From: Vicingus serpentipes
GTDB taxonomy: Bacteria; Bacteroidota; Bacteroidia; Flavobacteriales_E; Vicingaceae
Length of the DNA: 64,000 nucleotides
NCBI RefSeq assembly: GCF_007993035.1
Contig: NZ_VOOS01000002.1
Location: forward strand, 1 to 64,000
Reading direction: 5' to 3'
Below, one piece after another: positions 10,000 to 17,110 of the stretch (position 1 is its first letter; each line of letters opens with the position of its first letter). The notes under the pieces were generated by a model. The model saw only the letters and a program-made list of their open reading frames with translations. It did not search any database and had not been told where the DNA came from. The translations under genes were made by a program, and so were the position numbers.

Positions 10000-11259
10000 A
10001 TGAAAACAGCTACTTATTTTCCAAAATTAGAAGATGTAAAATTTGCCTCTAGTATTTTAAAAGATGTGGCATCTGAAACTCCTTTGATGATAAATTTTAA
10101 TGCATCAAAAGAGCATGATGCAACCATTTATTTAAAAAGAGAAGATTTACAAAATGTAAGATCTTACAAAATTAGAGGTGCTTTTAACAAAATAAGTAGT
10201 TTAACTAATGATGAATTAGCTAAAGGAGTAGTGTGTGCTAGTGCGGGAAATCATGCTCAAGGGGTTGCGTTTAGCTGTAGGTACAAAAAAATAAAAGGCG
10301 TAATATTTATGCCTTTACCAACTCCTCAACAAAAAATTGAACAAGTTAGAATGTTTGGAGAAGACTACGTTCAAATTAAATTAGTAGGAGACACTTTTGA
10401 TGATGCACAGTTAGCTGCTAAAGAGTTTTGTACAAATAATCAGATGACATTTATTCCTCCATTTGATGATGAGAAAGTAATAGAAGGTCAAGCTACGGTT
10501 GGGTTGGAAATATTAGCGCAAGCTAAAGCTCCTATAGATTACCTTTTTTTACCAATAGGGGGTGGTGGATTGGCTGCAGGAGTCATTTCCGTTTTTAAAC
10601 AATTGTCTCCAAATACAAAGGTTGTTGGAGTAGAACCAGAAGGAGCGCCTTCAATGAGTACTTCAATAAAAAATGGAGAGAATACCAAATTATTAAATAT
10701 AGATAAGTTTATCGATGGCGCTGCCGTTCAAAAAGTAGGAGATTTAACTTTTCAAATTTGTAAAGATAATTTAGCTGATATGGTAGTTGTGCCTGAAGGC
10801 AAAGTTTGTGAAACCATTTTAAAATTGTACAATAAAGATGCTATAGTTGTTGAGCCAGCTGGAGCATTATCGTTAGCTGCTTTAGATCAATATCATGAAG
10901 AGATAAAAGGAAAAAATGTAGTTTGTGTATTAAGTGGAAGTAATAATGATATTACTCGAATGGAGGAAATAAAAGAAAGAGCACTTTTATATAGTGGATT
11001 AAAACATTATTTTATTGTCAATTTTGCGCAACGAGCAGGAGCTTTAAAAGAGTTTGTAAATGATATTTTAGGTCCAAATGATGATATTACCTATTTTGAG
11101 TTTTCTCAAAAAAATAATAGAGAAAAAGGCCCTGCAGTTGTTGGAGTTCAACTAAAGTCTAAAGAAGATTTACAGCCTTTAATGTTGAGAATGATGGATA
11201 GAGGTGTATTAGGAGAGTACTTAAATGAGAAGCCTAATTTGCTAAATATGATTATCTAA
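10000..11259 (+). CDS. ilvA: Biosynthetic threonine ammonia-lyase
   Basis: PLP-dependent deamination of threonine to 2-ketobutyrate, the committed step to isoleucine. The Schiff-base lysine is K57 in VRSYKIRGAF, and the phosphate-binding glycine loop GGGGLAAG is near 187. The C-terminal 85 residues look like a single ACT-like regulatory domain, so the 419 residues match the shorter Bacillus/Corynebacterium type rather than the 514-residue E. coli enzyme with two. The presence of ilvA explains why the leader peptide senses Ile as well as Val. It is the last ilv gene in the run; no leu genes follow. Confidence 0.94.
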   Translation: MKTATYFPKLEDVKFASSILKDVASETPLMINFNASKEHDATIYLKREDLQNVRSYKIRGAFNKISSLTNDELAKGVVCASAGNHAQGVAFSCRYKKIKGVIFMPLPTPQQKIEQVRMFGEDYVQIKLVGDTFDDAQLAAKEFCTNNQMTFIPPFDDEKVIEGQATVGLEILAQAKAPIDYLFLPIGGGGLAAGVISVFKQLSPNTKVVGVEPEGAPSMSTSIKNGENTKLLNIDKFIDGAAVQKVGDLTFQICKDNLADMVVVPEGKVCETILKLYNKDAIVVEPAGALSLAALDQYHEEIKGKNVVCVLSGSNNDITRMEEIKERALLYSGLKHYFIVNFAQRAGALKEFVNDILGPNDDITYFEFSQKNNREKGPAVVGVQLKSKEDLQPLMLRMMDRGVLGEYLNEKPNLLNMII

Positions 11260-11275
11260 GATTGTATTTATAAAT

Positions 11276-11300
11276 ATTAAGATAGGTATTCTTAATTTTA
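11276..11300 (+). terminator. Weak AT-rich hairpin after ilvA
   Basis: The 7-bp perfect inverted repeat ATTAAGA / TCTTAAT has a 7-base spacer and is followed by TTTTA. It has only one G-C pair per arm, so it may slow rather than stop RNA polymerase. It is the only candidate for the end of the ilv operon before queE. Confidence 0.25.
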
Positions 11301-11308
11301 CCTTTCTT

Positions 11309-11962
11309 ATGATAAATGAAATTGATTTAGCTTCGTTAAAAGAAAAAGAATTACTTGAAAAAGGTTTAAAACTTCCAATTATGGAAGAGTTTTATTCCAT
11401 TCAAGGAGAAGGATATAACTCAGGAAAAGCAGCTTATTTTATTCGAGTTGGTGGTTGTGATGTTGGATGTCATTGGTGTGATGTGAAAGAAAGTTGGAAT
11501 CCTAATACTCATCCATTAACTGATATTTCTCAAATTGTAAAAAACATACAAAAATTCCCAGCTAAATCCATAGTTGTTACAGGGGGTGAACCAACCATTT
11601 ATAATTTAGAAGAAATTACAACACAGTTACTTCAAATTGGTGTTGAGTTGTTTTTAGAAACATCCGGAGCTTACAAATTAACTGGAAAGTGGCACTGGAT
11701 TTGCTTATCTCCAAAGAAAAACAAATTACCTTTAAAAGAAAATTACAGCTTAGCTCACGAATTAAAAGTGATTATACACAATAAGCATGATTTGAGATGG
11801 GCTGAAGAACAAGCTGAATTTGTAAATAAGAAGTGTAAATTGTATCTTCAACCTGAATGGAGTAAAGTAGACGAGATTATGCCGATTATAATTGATTATG
11901 TAATGGAAAACCCAAAATGGAATGTTTCGCTACAAACCCATAAATACATGAAAATACCTTAA
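11309..11962 (+). CDS. queE: 7-carboxy-7-deazaguanine synthase (radical SAM)
   Basis: Radical SAM enzyme that contracts 6-carboxytetrahydropterin to 7-carboxy-7-deazaguanine in queuosine/7-deazaguanine synthesis. The Fe-S motif is C50-x3-C54-x2-C57 (GCDVGCHWCD), with the SAM-binding VVTGGEPT segment near residue 93. EEFYSIQGEG near 26 is the family's substrate-side motif. At 217 residues it is a typical short QueE. The next pathway partner in this window, queD, lies 41 kb away. The downstream OmpA-like gene begins 2 bases after the stop, so the two are probably co-transcribed although functionally unrelated. Confidence 0.93.
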   Translation: MINEIDLASLKEKELLEKGLKLPIMEEFYSIQGEGYNSGKAAYFIRVGGCDVGCHWCDVKESWNPNTHPLTDISQIVKNIQKFPAKSIVVTGGEPTIYNLEEITTQLLQIGVELFLETSGAYKLTGKWHWICLSPKKNKLPLKENYSLAHELKVIIHNKHDLRWAEEQAEFVNKKCKLYLQPEWSKVDEIMPIIIDYVMENPKWNVSLQTHKYMKIP

Positions 11963-11964
11963 CT

Positions 11965-13917
11965 ATGAGATTATCTTCAATTCTAATAATTCTTGGTTTA
12001 TTGTTTGCTAGCTTTTCAATAAAGGCGCAAGATAAAAAATATACTAGCTCTAATAAAAAAGCAATTAAGCTTTACGAAGAAGGAAAGAATGCATACGATA
12101 TGCGTAATAATGAACTTGCTGAGCTTAATTTTTTAGAAGCATTAGAAAAAGATCCAAATTTCGCTGAGCCTGAATTATTATTGGCTTATGTTTATACAGA
12201 AACAGGAAGATATGAAGAGGCAATTGAACACTATAACAAATCAATAGCTATAAAACCTGATTTGTTTCCAGAAGCTCACGCTTCTGTTGGCCTGCTTGAA
12301 TTACGATTTGGTAAATATGAAGAGGCTCAAAAAAACCTAACGAACTATTTTAAGTTTACCGACTCGCCATTAATGATGAAAGAGCCTGCAAAAAAAGGAT
12401 TAATTGATTGCGAGTTTGCAATGGAAGCATTGCAGCATCCAGTTCCTTTTGAACCAAAAAATTTAGGAGAAGGAATTAATAGTGAGTTACCTGAATATTT
12501 TCCTTCACTTTCGGCAGATGGAATGTATTTATTATATACACGTAGATTGAATTCAGAAAAAACATACGATGGGTTTAACGAAGATTTTTATGTAAGTAAA
12601 TATGATGGACATAATTGGTCTAAAGCAATAAATTTAAAAGGAATTAACAGCTTAAACAATGAAGGTGCTCCAACAATATCGCCAAACGGACAATTTTTAA
12701 TTTTCACATCTTGTGCCGATATGAATGGTTATGGACCAGATAGAAAAGGTTATGGAAGTTGTGATTTGTTTTATGCTTATAATATTGGTGGTAAATGGAC
12801 AAATCCTAAAAACTTAGGAACACCAATTAATACTCAACATTGGGAAACTCAACCTTCTTTTTCTTCAGATGGTAAAACCCTTTATTTTATAAGAGGTTTT
12901 AGAACAAGAGGAGGAATTAAGCAACAAGATATTTGGACTAGCGAATTGAGTGATGGAGGAGTTTGGTCAACACCATCACGTTTAAGTGATGTAATTAACA
13001 CTGATGGTAGAGAAGAATCTGTATTTATTCATCCAGATAATAAAACGTTGTATTTTTCTTCTGATGGACATCCTGGAATGGGAGGATTAGATTTGTTCAT
13101 GAGTACAAAAAATGAAGACGGACAGTGGACAACCCCAGTTAACTTAGGCTATCCAATTAATACATTTAGTGATGAGAATAGTTTATTAGTTGATGCAGAA
13201 GGTAAGCTAGCATATTTTGCTAGTAACAGAGAAGGTGGTTTTGGAGAGTTAGATTTATATGCTTTTGAATTACCAGAAAATGCTCGTCCAAATAGAGTAA
13301 CTTACTTAGCAGGAAAGGTTTATGATGCAGAAACTAAAGAAGTTCTTCCAGCACGTTTTGAGTTGATTAACTTACAAACCAAAGAAGTAGCAGTTCAGTC
13401 TTATGCTGATGAAGTAACTGGTGAATACTTAGTTTGTTTGCCGGTAAATAAAGATTATGCCTTGAATGTTTCTCAACCAGGTTATTTATTTCATTCTGAA
13501 AACTTTACTTTAACTGAGGGTACTATTGATAAGCCTTTTAAAAAGGATGTACCAATGCATAAAATTAAAGTGGGGCAAAGTGTAGTACTCAAAAATGTAT
13601 TTTTTGAAACCGCTAAATTCGATTTAAAAACACGTTCAGAAATTGAGTTAGATAAATTGGTTGATTTCTTGAATAAAAATGAAAAACTTAAAATTGAATT
13701 GAGCGGACACACCGATAATGTTGGGGATAAAAAAATGAACCAAACTTTATCTGAAAATAGAAGTAAGGCTGTGTTTGATTATTTGGTGAAAAAAGGAATT
13801 GACGCTACCCGATTAACTACTAAAGGTTATGGAGATACTCAACCGATAGCTACTAACGATACTGATGCCGGTAGAGCCGAAAATAGAAGAACCGAATTTA
13901 AGGTTATAGCAAATTAA
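11965..13917 (+). CDS. OmpA-family envelope protein with TPR and PD40 propeller repeats
   Basis: Periplasmic/outer-membrane-associated protein of 650 residues. In order: signal peptide 1-21 (IILGLLFASFSIKAQ), TPR repeats about 30-150, a beta-propeller of PD40/WD40-like blades about 165-440 (YFPSLSADG, PTISPNGQ, PSFSSDGKT), a carboxypeptidase-regulatory-like domain about 445-515, and a C-terminal OmpA peptidoglycan-binding domain about 540-650 (LSGHTDNVGD, LSENRSKAV, ENRRTEF). This order resembles PorE, a T9SS accessory protein that binds peptidoglycan, but no lipobox cysteine is visible and Bacteroidota carry many paralogues. A PorE-like role is therefore only a possibility. Confidence 0.88.
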   Translation: MRLSSILIILGLLFASFSIKAQDKKYTSSNKKAIKLYEEGKNAYDMRNNELAELNFLEALEKDPNFAEPELLLAYVYTETGRYEEAIEHYNKSIAIKPDLFPEAHASVGLLELRFGKYEEAQKNLTNYFKFTDSPLMMKEPAKKGLIDCEFAMEALQHPVPFEPKNLGEGINSELPEYFPSLSADGMYLLYTRRLNSEKTYDGFNEDFYVSKYDGHNWSKAINLKGINSLNNEGAPTISPNGQFLIFTSCADMNGYGPDRKGYGSCDLFYAYNIGGKWTNPKNLGTPINTQHWETQPSFSSDGKTLYFIRGFRTRGGIKQQDIWTSELSDGGVWSTPSRLSDVINTDGREESVFIHPDNKTLYFSSDGHPGMGGLDLFMSTKNEDGQWTTPVNLGYPINTFSDENSLLVDAEGKLAYFASNREGGFGELDLYAFELPENARPNRVTYLAGKVYDAETKEVLPARFELINLQTKEVAVQSYADEVTGEYLVCLPVNKDYALNVSQPGYLFHSENFTLTEGTIDKPFKKDVPMHKIKVGQSVVLKNVFFETAKFDLKTRSEIELDKLVDFLNKNEKLKIELSGHTDNVGDKKMNQTLSENRSKAVFDYLVKKGIDATRLTTKGYGDTQPIATNDTDAGRAENRRTEFKVIAN

Positions 13918-13927
13918 GATATACATC

Positions 13928-13954
13928 ATTCCGGTTTTGATCAGGAATTTTTTT
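13928..13954 (+). terminator. Weak terminator candidate after the OmpA-like gene
   Basis: ATTCC (13928-13932) pairs with GGAAT (13944-13948) and runs into a T-stretch to 13954. The stem is only 5 bp with an 11-base loop, so this is a marginal call. Confidence 0.25.
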
Positions 13955-13973
13955 AGATTGGATGTAAAGGGAA

Positions 13974-14882
13974 ATGAAGGTAATTAAATACATACTTCTG
14001 TTATTGATAAGTTTGAATTTCTTCTCACCTCTAAAAGCTCAACTCGACACGCTAAACAAAAAAAGATTAACCACCGTAATTGCATCAGAAGCAACTATTT
14101 ATAGCGGAACAATGGTTGGGTTAAGCCAATTGTGGTATAAAGATGTCCCAACTACTTCTTTTCACACTTTTAATGATAACCAAGAATGGTTACAAATGGA
14201 CAAAATAGGACACGCTGTAACATCTTATTATGTTGGTATGGCTGGTTATGAGGTGTTAAAGTGGAGTGGGGTAAGTGAGAAAAAAGCAACTTGGTATGGA
14301 GGAACTCTTGGTTTATTTTTATTGACCTCAGTGGAAGTTTTAGATGGTTACTCTGCCGATTGGGGTTTTTCTACTGGCGATATGGTTGCCAATGTTTCAG
14401 GTACTGGTTTGTTTATTGCGCAACAATTAGCTTGGAAAGAACAACGTGTGTTATTAAAGTATTCTTTTCATACAACCGATTATGCTGCTGTAAGACCAAA
14501 TGTTTTAGGAAGTAATTTAAGCGAACAAGTTTTAAAGGATTATAACGGACAAACTTATTGGTTGAGTGCAAATATTGCTTCTTTCTTAAAAAACGACGCA
14601 AAGTTCCCTAAATGGCTTAATTTGGCTATTGGTTATGGTGCTGATGGAATGTTAGGCGGACATGATAATGTTTTTGTAACAGATGGTGTTTATTACGATT
14701 ATAGTACAACTGAAAGAAAAAGACAATTTTACCTCTCGTTAGATATTGATTTAACCCGCATAAAAACCAAAAGTAAATTTGCCAATACGGTGCTAGGTGC
14801 ATTTGGTTTTGTTAAGTTTCCTTTCCCAGCACTAGAGTTTAATCAAAATGGACAAACCAAGTTTAAAGGGTTTTATTTTTAG
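13974..14882 (+). CDS. DUF2279 family periplasmic/outer-membrane protein
   Basis: 302 residues with an N-terminal signal peptide (YILLLLISLNFFSPLKAQ). The body has small-residue-rich amphipathic stretches and the motif DKIGHAVTSYYVGMAGYE (about 76-93), characteristic as I remember it of the DUF2279 (YfiM-like) family. DGYSADWGFSTGDMVANVSG follows near 125. The function of the family is not established. The C-terminal alternating pattern (FYLSLDIDLTRI) suggests membrane beta-strands. A strong inverted repeat follows the stop by 20 bases. Confidence 0.7.
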   Translation: MKVIKYILLLLISLNFFSPLKAQLDTLNKKRLTTVIASEATIYSGTMVGLSQLWYKDVPTTSFHTFNDNQEWLQMDKIGHAVTSYYVGMAGYEVLKWSGVSEKKATWYGGTLGLFLLTSVEVLDGYSADWGFSTGDMVANVSGTGLFIAQQLAWKEQRVLLKYSFHTTDYAAVRPNVLGSNLSEQVLKDYNGQTYWLSANIASFLKNDAKFPKWLNLAIGYGADGMLGGHDNVFVTDGVYYDYSTTERKRQFYLSLDIDLTRIKTKSKFANTVLGAFGFVKFPFPALEFNQNGQTKFKGFYF

Positions 14883-14886
14883 AGAT

Positions 14887-14945
14887 TTCGTTTAACGGTT
14901 AGTATAAACGGTCTTTTTAACGCCGTTTATACATTGTTACCTACA
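14887..14945 (+). repeat. Left copy of an inverted flanking element (about 59 bp)
   Basis: Begins TTCGTTTAAC (14887-14896) and ends GTTACCTACA (14936-14945), with 39 bases between. The interior holds a perfect 10-bp inverted repeat, GTATAAACGG (14902-14911) and CCGTTTATAC (14923-14932), with an 11-base T-rich loop. The same two end boxes recur in inverted orientation at 16034-16090, so the pair brackets the HTH/GNAT-like genes. The layout (short end boxes around a hairpin) recalls integron attC sites, but GTTACCT does not fit the GTTRRRY box. The hairpin could also terminate transcription of the DUF2279 gene. Confidence 0.6.
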
Positions 14946-14950
14946 GTCTA

Positions 14951-15490
14951 TTATTTAATTAATTCACTAATCTTAATATCCTTTTCAAGTTCTGGTCTCC
15001 ATTTTTCTTGACTTGACATGGTATCACATATTTTTTCGTGAAAATAAACCTGATACCAAGTCTTCTTATGAAAGTCACAAATGTTCTCATAAACCTTTTC
15101 AGAATGAATCATTAACTTCATTATGAATTCATCTTTAGGTTCTCTATGGTTGTTAATTACTTGACTAAGCCTAATGGGCTTAATATTAATGTCATCCGCA
15201 AATCTGTTTCTTTTTGAATATATTGTGTCAACATATAATTTAAGAAATTCAGAAAAGTGATTTCGATCGTCATATATTGGCTGTTTAATATATTCCTCCA
15301 TTTTTAGCTTTAACTGCATAAGTTTAGCACGAATAATCTGATCCTTAGATAGATTCTTCATCCTATTTAATCGTGCCTCCATCAGTAAAGTAGCCTCAGA
15401 TTTATACTCTTCGTTTGATTTGTATCTTGAGTCTAAACCATATTCAGCATCTTCAATAAAACCTTTGTTTTTCTTACTTTCCATGGTCAT
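14951..15490 (-). CDS. HTH (XRE/HigA-like) protein, putative antitoxin or regulator
   Basis: 179 residues, cytosolic, charged and largely helical. Residues about 80-132 look like a four-helix XRE-type HTH: FSEFLKLYVDTI, a short helix at NRFADDI, the recognition-helix-like RLSQVINNHREP, then DEFIMKLMIHSE. The N-terminal half is a likely coiled coil (LLMEARLNRMKNLSKDQI). The gene overlaps the stop of the upstream GNAT-like gene by 17 bases, so translation is probably coupled. Gene order (effector first, HTH second) resembles HigBA-type modules. The DNA-binding role is inferred from the helix pattern; a toxin-antitoxin function is a hypothesis. Confidence 0.55.
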   Translation of the reverse strand: MTMESKKNKGFIEDAEYGLDSRYKSNEEYKSEATLLMEARLNRMKNLSKDQIIRAKLMQLKLKMEEYIKQPIYDDRNHFSEFLKLYVDTIYSKRNRFADDINIKPIRLSQVINNHREPKDEFIMKLMIHSEKVYENICDFHKKTWYQVYFHEKICDTMSSQEKWRPELEKDIKISELIK

Positions 15491-15944
15491 ATAAATTTAT
15501 TAAGTTCAATATTTCTGGTACTTCTATACTCAGCGTCATCCCTGTTGGTATCATATTATATTTACAAATATAATGCTCAGCAATTTGACTCTTTGGTCTT
15601 AATGATACGCAAGCATATTCGGCATATTCGTTAACTGCAATTTTTGCTGAAAAGGCTATTAAGTTACCAGCAATCTTATCATACTTTTTACCTTCCCCTT
15701 TATTTTCCTTGGATACAGTCAAGAGTCTAATATGTACTCTCCATTCATTTGGAATTCTTTCTAATGAAATAAGACCTAAAATTTCACTTGATCCAACAAT
15801 TTGTAATTTATATACCTCATATTCATGTTCAACTTCCCAGTCAAAGAAATATCGACTTTTAGTTAAGACTTTATAGTCAACATCTTCTATGGGTGTAATT
15901 TCAATCTGATGCTCCACCTTGGATGAGGTATCTATTATTGTCAT
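15474..15944 (-). CDS. Small GNAT-like protein paired with an HTH gene
   Basis: 156 residues without signal peptide. The second half resembles a GNAT acetyltransferase core: a strand (VHIRLLTVS), a helix (YDKIAGNLIAFSAKIAVNE), a strand (YACVSLRPKS), then AEHYICKYNMIPTG, which corresponds to the usual helix ending in Y-x-K-x-G-F. The canonical acetyl-CoA loop Q/RxxGxG/A is degenerate (ENKGEGKK near residue 103), so activity is uncertain. It is the first gene of a two-gene unit with the HTH protein. The upstream region has a palindrome and a -7-like box. Known GNAT toxins acetylate aminoacyl-tRNA, but nothing here proves that role. Confidence 0.5.
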   Translation of the reverse strand: MTIIDTSSKVEHQIEITPIEDVDYKVLTKSRYFFDWEVEHEYEVYKLQIVGSSEILGLISLERIPNEWRVHIRLLTVSKENKGEGKKYDKIAGNLIAFSAKIAVNEYAEYACVSLRPKSQIAEHYICKYNMIPTGMTLSIEVPEILNLINLYDHGK

Positions 15945-15948
15945 ACGA

Positions 15949-15982
15949 CAAATATATGAAAAAGTTTCCTAAAAACGGAAAC
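15949..15982 (-). promoter_or_regulatory. Promoter/operator candidate for the GNAT-HTH pair
   Basis: On the minus strand TATATTTG (complement of 15949-15956) fits TAnnTTTG and lies only 4 bases before the start codon, so a transcript from it would be almost leaderless. Just upstream is a perfect inverted repeat GTTTCC-N7-GGAAAC (15964-15982), placed where an autoregulating HTH protein could bind. Both elements are visible; their function is inferred. Confidence 0.35.
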
Positions 15983-16033
15983 AATAATTTTAGAATTTCC
16001 GAATTTGGGAAGAATTAGTGCTAATTGTTAAGT

Positions 16034-16090
16034 TGTAGGTAACGCTTTTGTTGGAAACGTTTTAATGTTTTTTACATTGTGTTAAACGAA
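16034..16090 (-). repeat. Right copy of the inverted flanking element (about 57 bp)
   Basis: On the plus strand it begins TGTAGGTAAC (16034-16043) and ends GTTAAACGAA (16081-16090), the exact reverse complements of both end boxes of the element at 14887-14945. The interior is 37 bases against 39 in the left copy and has only a weak hairpin (AATGT/ACATT type). With the left copy it encloses about 1.1 kb carrying the two minus-strand genes. Confidence 0.55.
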
Positions 16091-16135
16091 GTTCGAGTAT
16101 TTTTCTGATAAAGTCAAGGGTTGTTAATTAAAAGT

Positions 16136-16167
16136 AAAAAGGCTAACCAATTGGTTAGCCTTTTTTT
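16136..16167. terminator. Bidirectional intrinsic terminator
   Basis: AAAAAGGCTAACC (16136-16148) pairs perfectly with GGTTAGCCTTTTT (16153-16165) around an AATT loop, with T-runs on both strands. It lies 17 bases past the 3' end of the DUF2911 gene and is oriented to stop it. Confidence 0.88.
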
Positions 16168-16184
16168 GTATAAAAAAGATGGAA

Positions 16185-17036
16185 TTATTTTCCTTCTAAT
16201 TCTTTAATTAATTTTTCGTTGTTAGCAACGTAACCATAATCTCCACCTTCATTAGCTTTAGCCATTTCAATAGATTTTTTAGCAGTTTCAATTGCTTCTT
16301 TTTTATTACCCATTTTAGCTAATATTTTTGCTTTTGTATGTACATACCAAAAAGCTTCTGGTCTTTTCTCAATTGCTTTGTCCATCCAAGTTACAGCTTG
16401 AGCTAAATCTTTATCGTTTTCTAAATAAAAACCAGCAGCAGCAGCATAAGAACCAGCACTTGGTCCGTCAACTAATTGATCTTTAATTTGTTTTTCAACT
16501 TGCTCAATAGCATTAGTTTCAACTAAAAAAGAAATTAAGGTGTTTTCCCACTTAATTTCCATGTTTGCACCAGTGTAAGTAAAGTGACTAAAATCAATAT
16601 CTAATGATTCTACTTTATCGTTTAATTTAGTTGGTTTTACAGTAAAACGAACAGCATCTTCTTCTTCTTTATATCCACCAGTTCCCCATAAAGTAAGGTT
16701 AGTGTTAAAAATTATTGTCCACTCATTTTCTCCTGGTATAGCATATAATGCATATTCACCCGCAGCTAGTTTGTTTCCTGCAACAGTTACAGGGTCACTA
16801 AATTTAACTTTTGTAGATGCATTTGCACCAGTTCTCCATAGGTTACCCCATTTTTCTAATTCACCAAAAATAACACGGTCTTTAACACCAGGTCTAGAAT
16901 AAGAAACTTCAACTTCAGTTAAACCAATTGTTTGTGTTAATGTAGCAGTTGGACTAGGTTGTGGAGCTTTAATTTGAGCATTAGCTGTTAATGCTATAAA
17001 CGAACTTGCTAATAGTAGTGTTTGTAATTTTTTCAT
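16185..17036 (-). CDS. DUF2911 domain protein with C-terminal TPR
   Basis: Secreted/periplasmic protein of 283 residues with signal peptide 1-20 (LLLASSFIALTANAQ). Residues about 25-175 form the DUF2911 domain, recognisable by SPTATLTQTIGLTEVEVSYSRPGVKDR, LWRTGANASTK and GEYALYAIPG. The C-terminal 100 residues hold one or two TPR-like helix pairs (DLAQAVTWMDKAIEKRPEAFWYV). The function of the domain is not known to me. It is probably transcribed alone, with a perfect terminator downstream. Confidence 0.85.
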   Translation of the reverse strand: MKKLQTLLLASSFIALTANAQIKAPQPSPTATLTQTIGLTEVEVSYSRPGVKDRVIFGELEKWGNLWRTGANASTKVKFSDPVTVAGNKLAAGEYALYAIPGENEWTIIFNTNLTLWGTGGYKEEEDAVRFTVKPTKLNDKVESLDIDFSHFTYTGANMEIKWENTLISFLVETNAIEQVEKQIKDQLVDGPSAGSYAAAAGFYLENDKDLAQAVTWMDKAIEKRPEAFWYVHTKAKILAKMGNKKEAIETAKKSIEMAKANEGGDYGYVANNEKLIKELEGK

Positions 17037-17060
17037 AGTTTAATTTTATAGATTAGTTTT

Positions 17061-17094
17061 CGAAATTATTAAATAATCTCTTTTTAAATGCAAA
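17061..17094 (-). promoter_or_regulatory. Promoter candidate for the DUF2911 gene
   Basis: On the minus strand TTTG (complement of 17091-17094), 22 bases, then TAATTTCG (complement of 17061-17068), one base off TAnnTTTG. The -7 box lies 24 bases before the start codon. Confidence 0.3.
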
Positions 17095-17110
17095 AATAAG
17101 GTCTAAAAAG

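Noticed and set aside
11260-11308. preQ1 riboswitch before queE (also looked for before queD at 52858-52885)
   Set aside because: The gaps are too short or lack the hairpin plus A-rich tail of preQ1 aptamers.
14887-16090. True integron attC sites with a gene cassette
   Set aside because: GTTACCT does not fit GTTRRRY, the two copies are inverted rather than direct, and no integrase or attI is in the window. Only a loose resemblance is kept.
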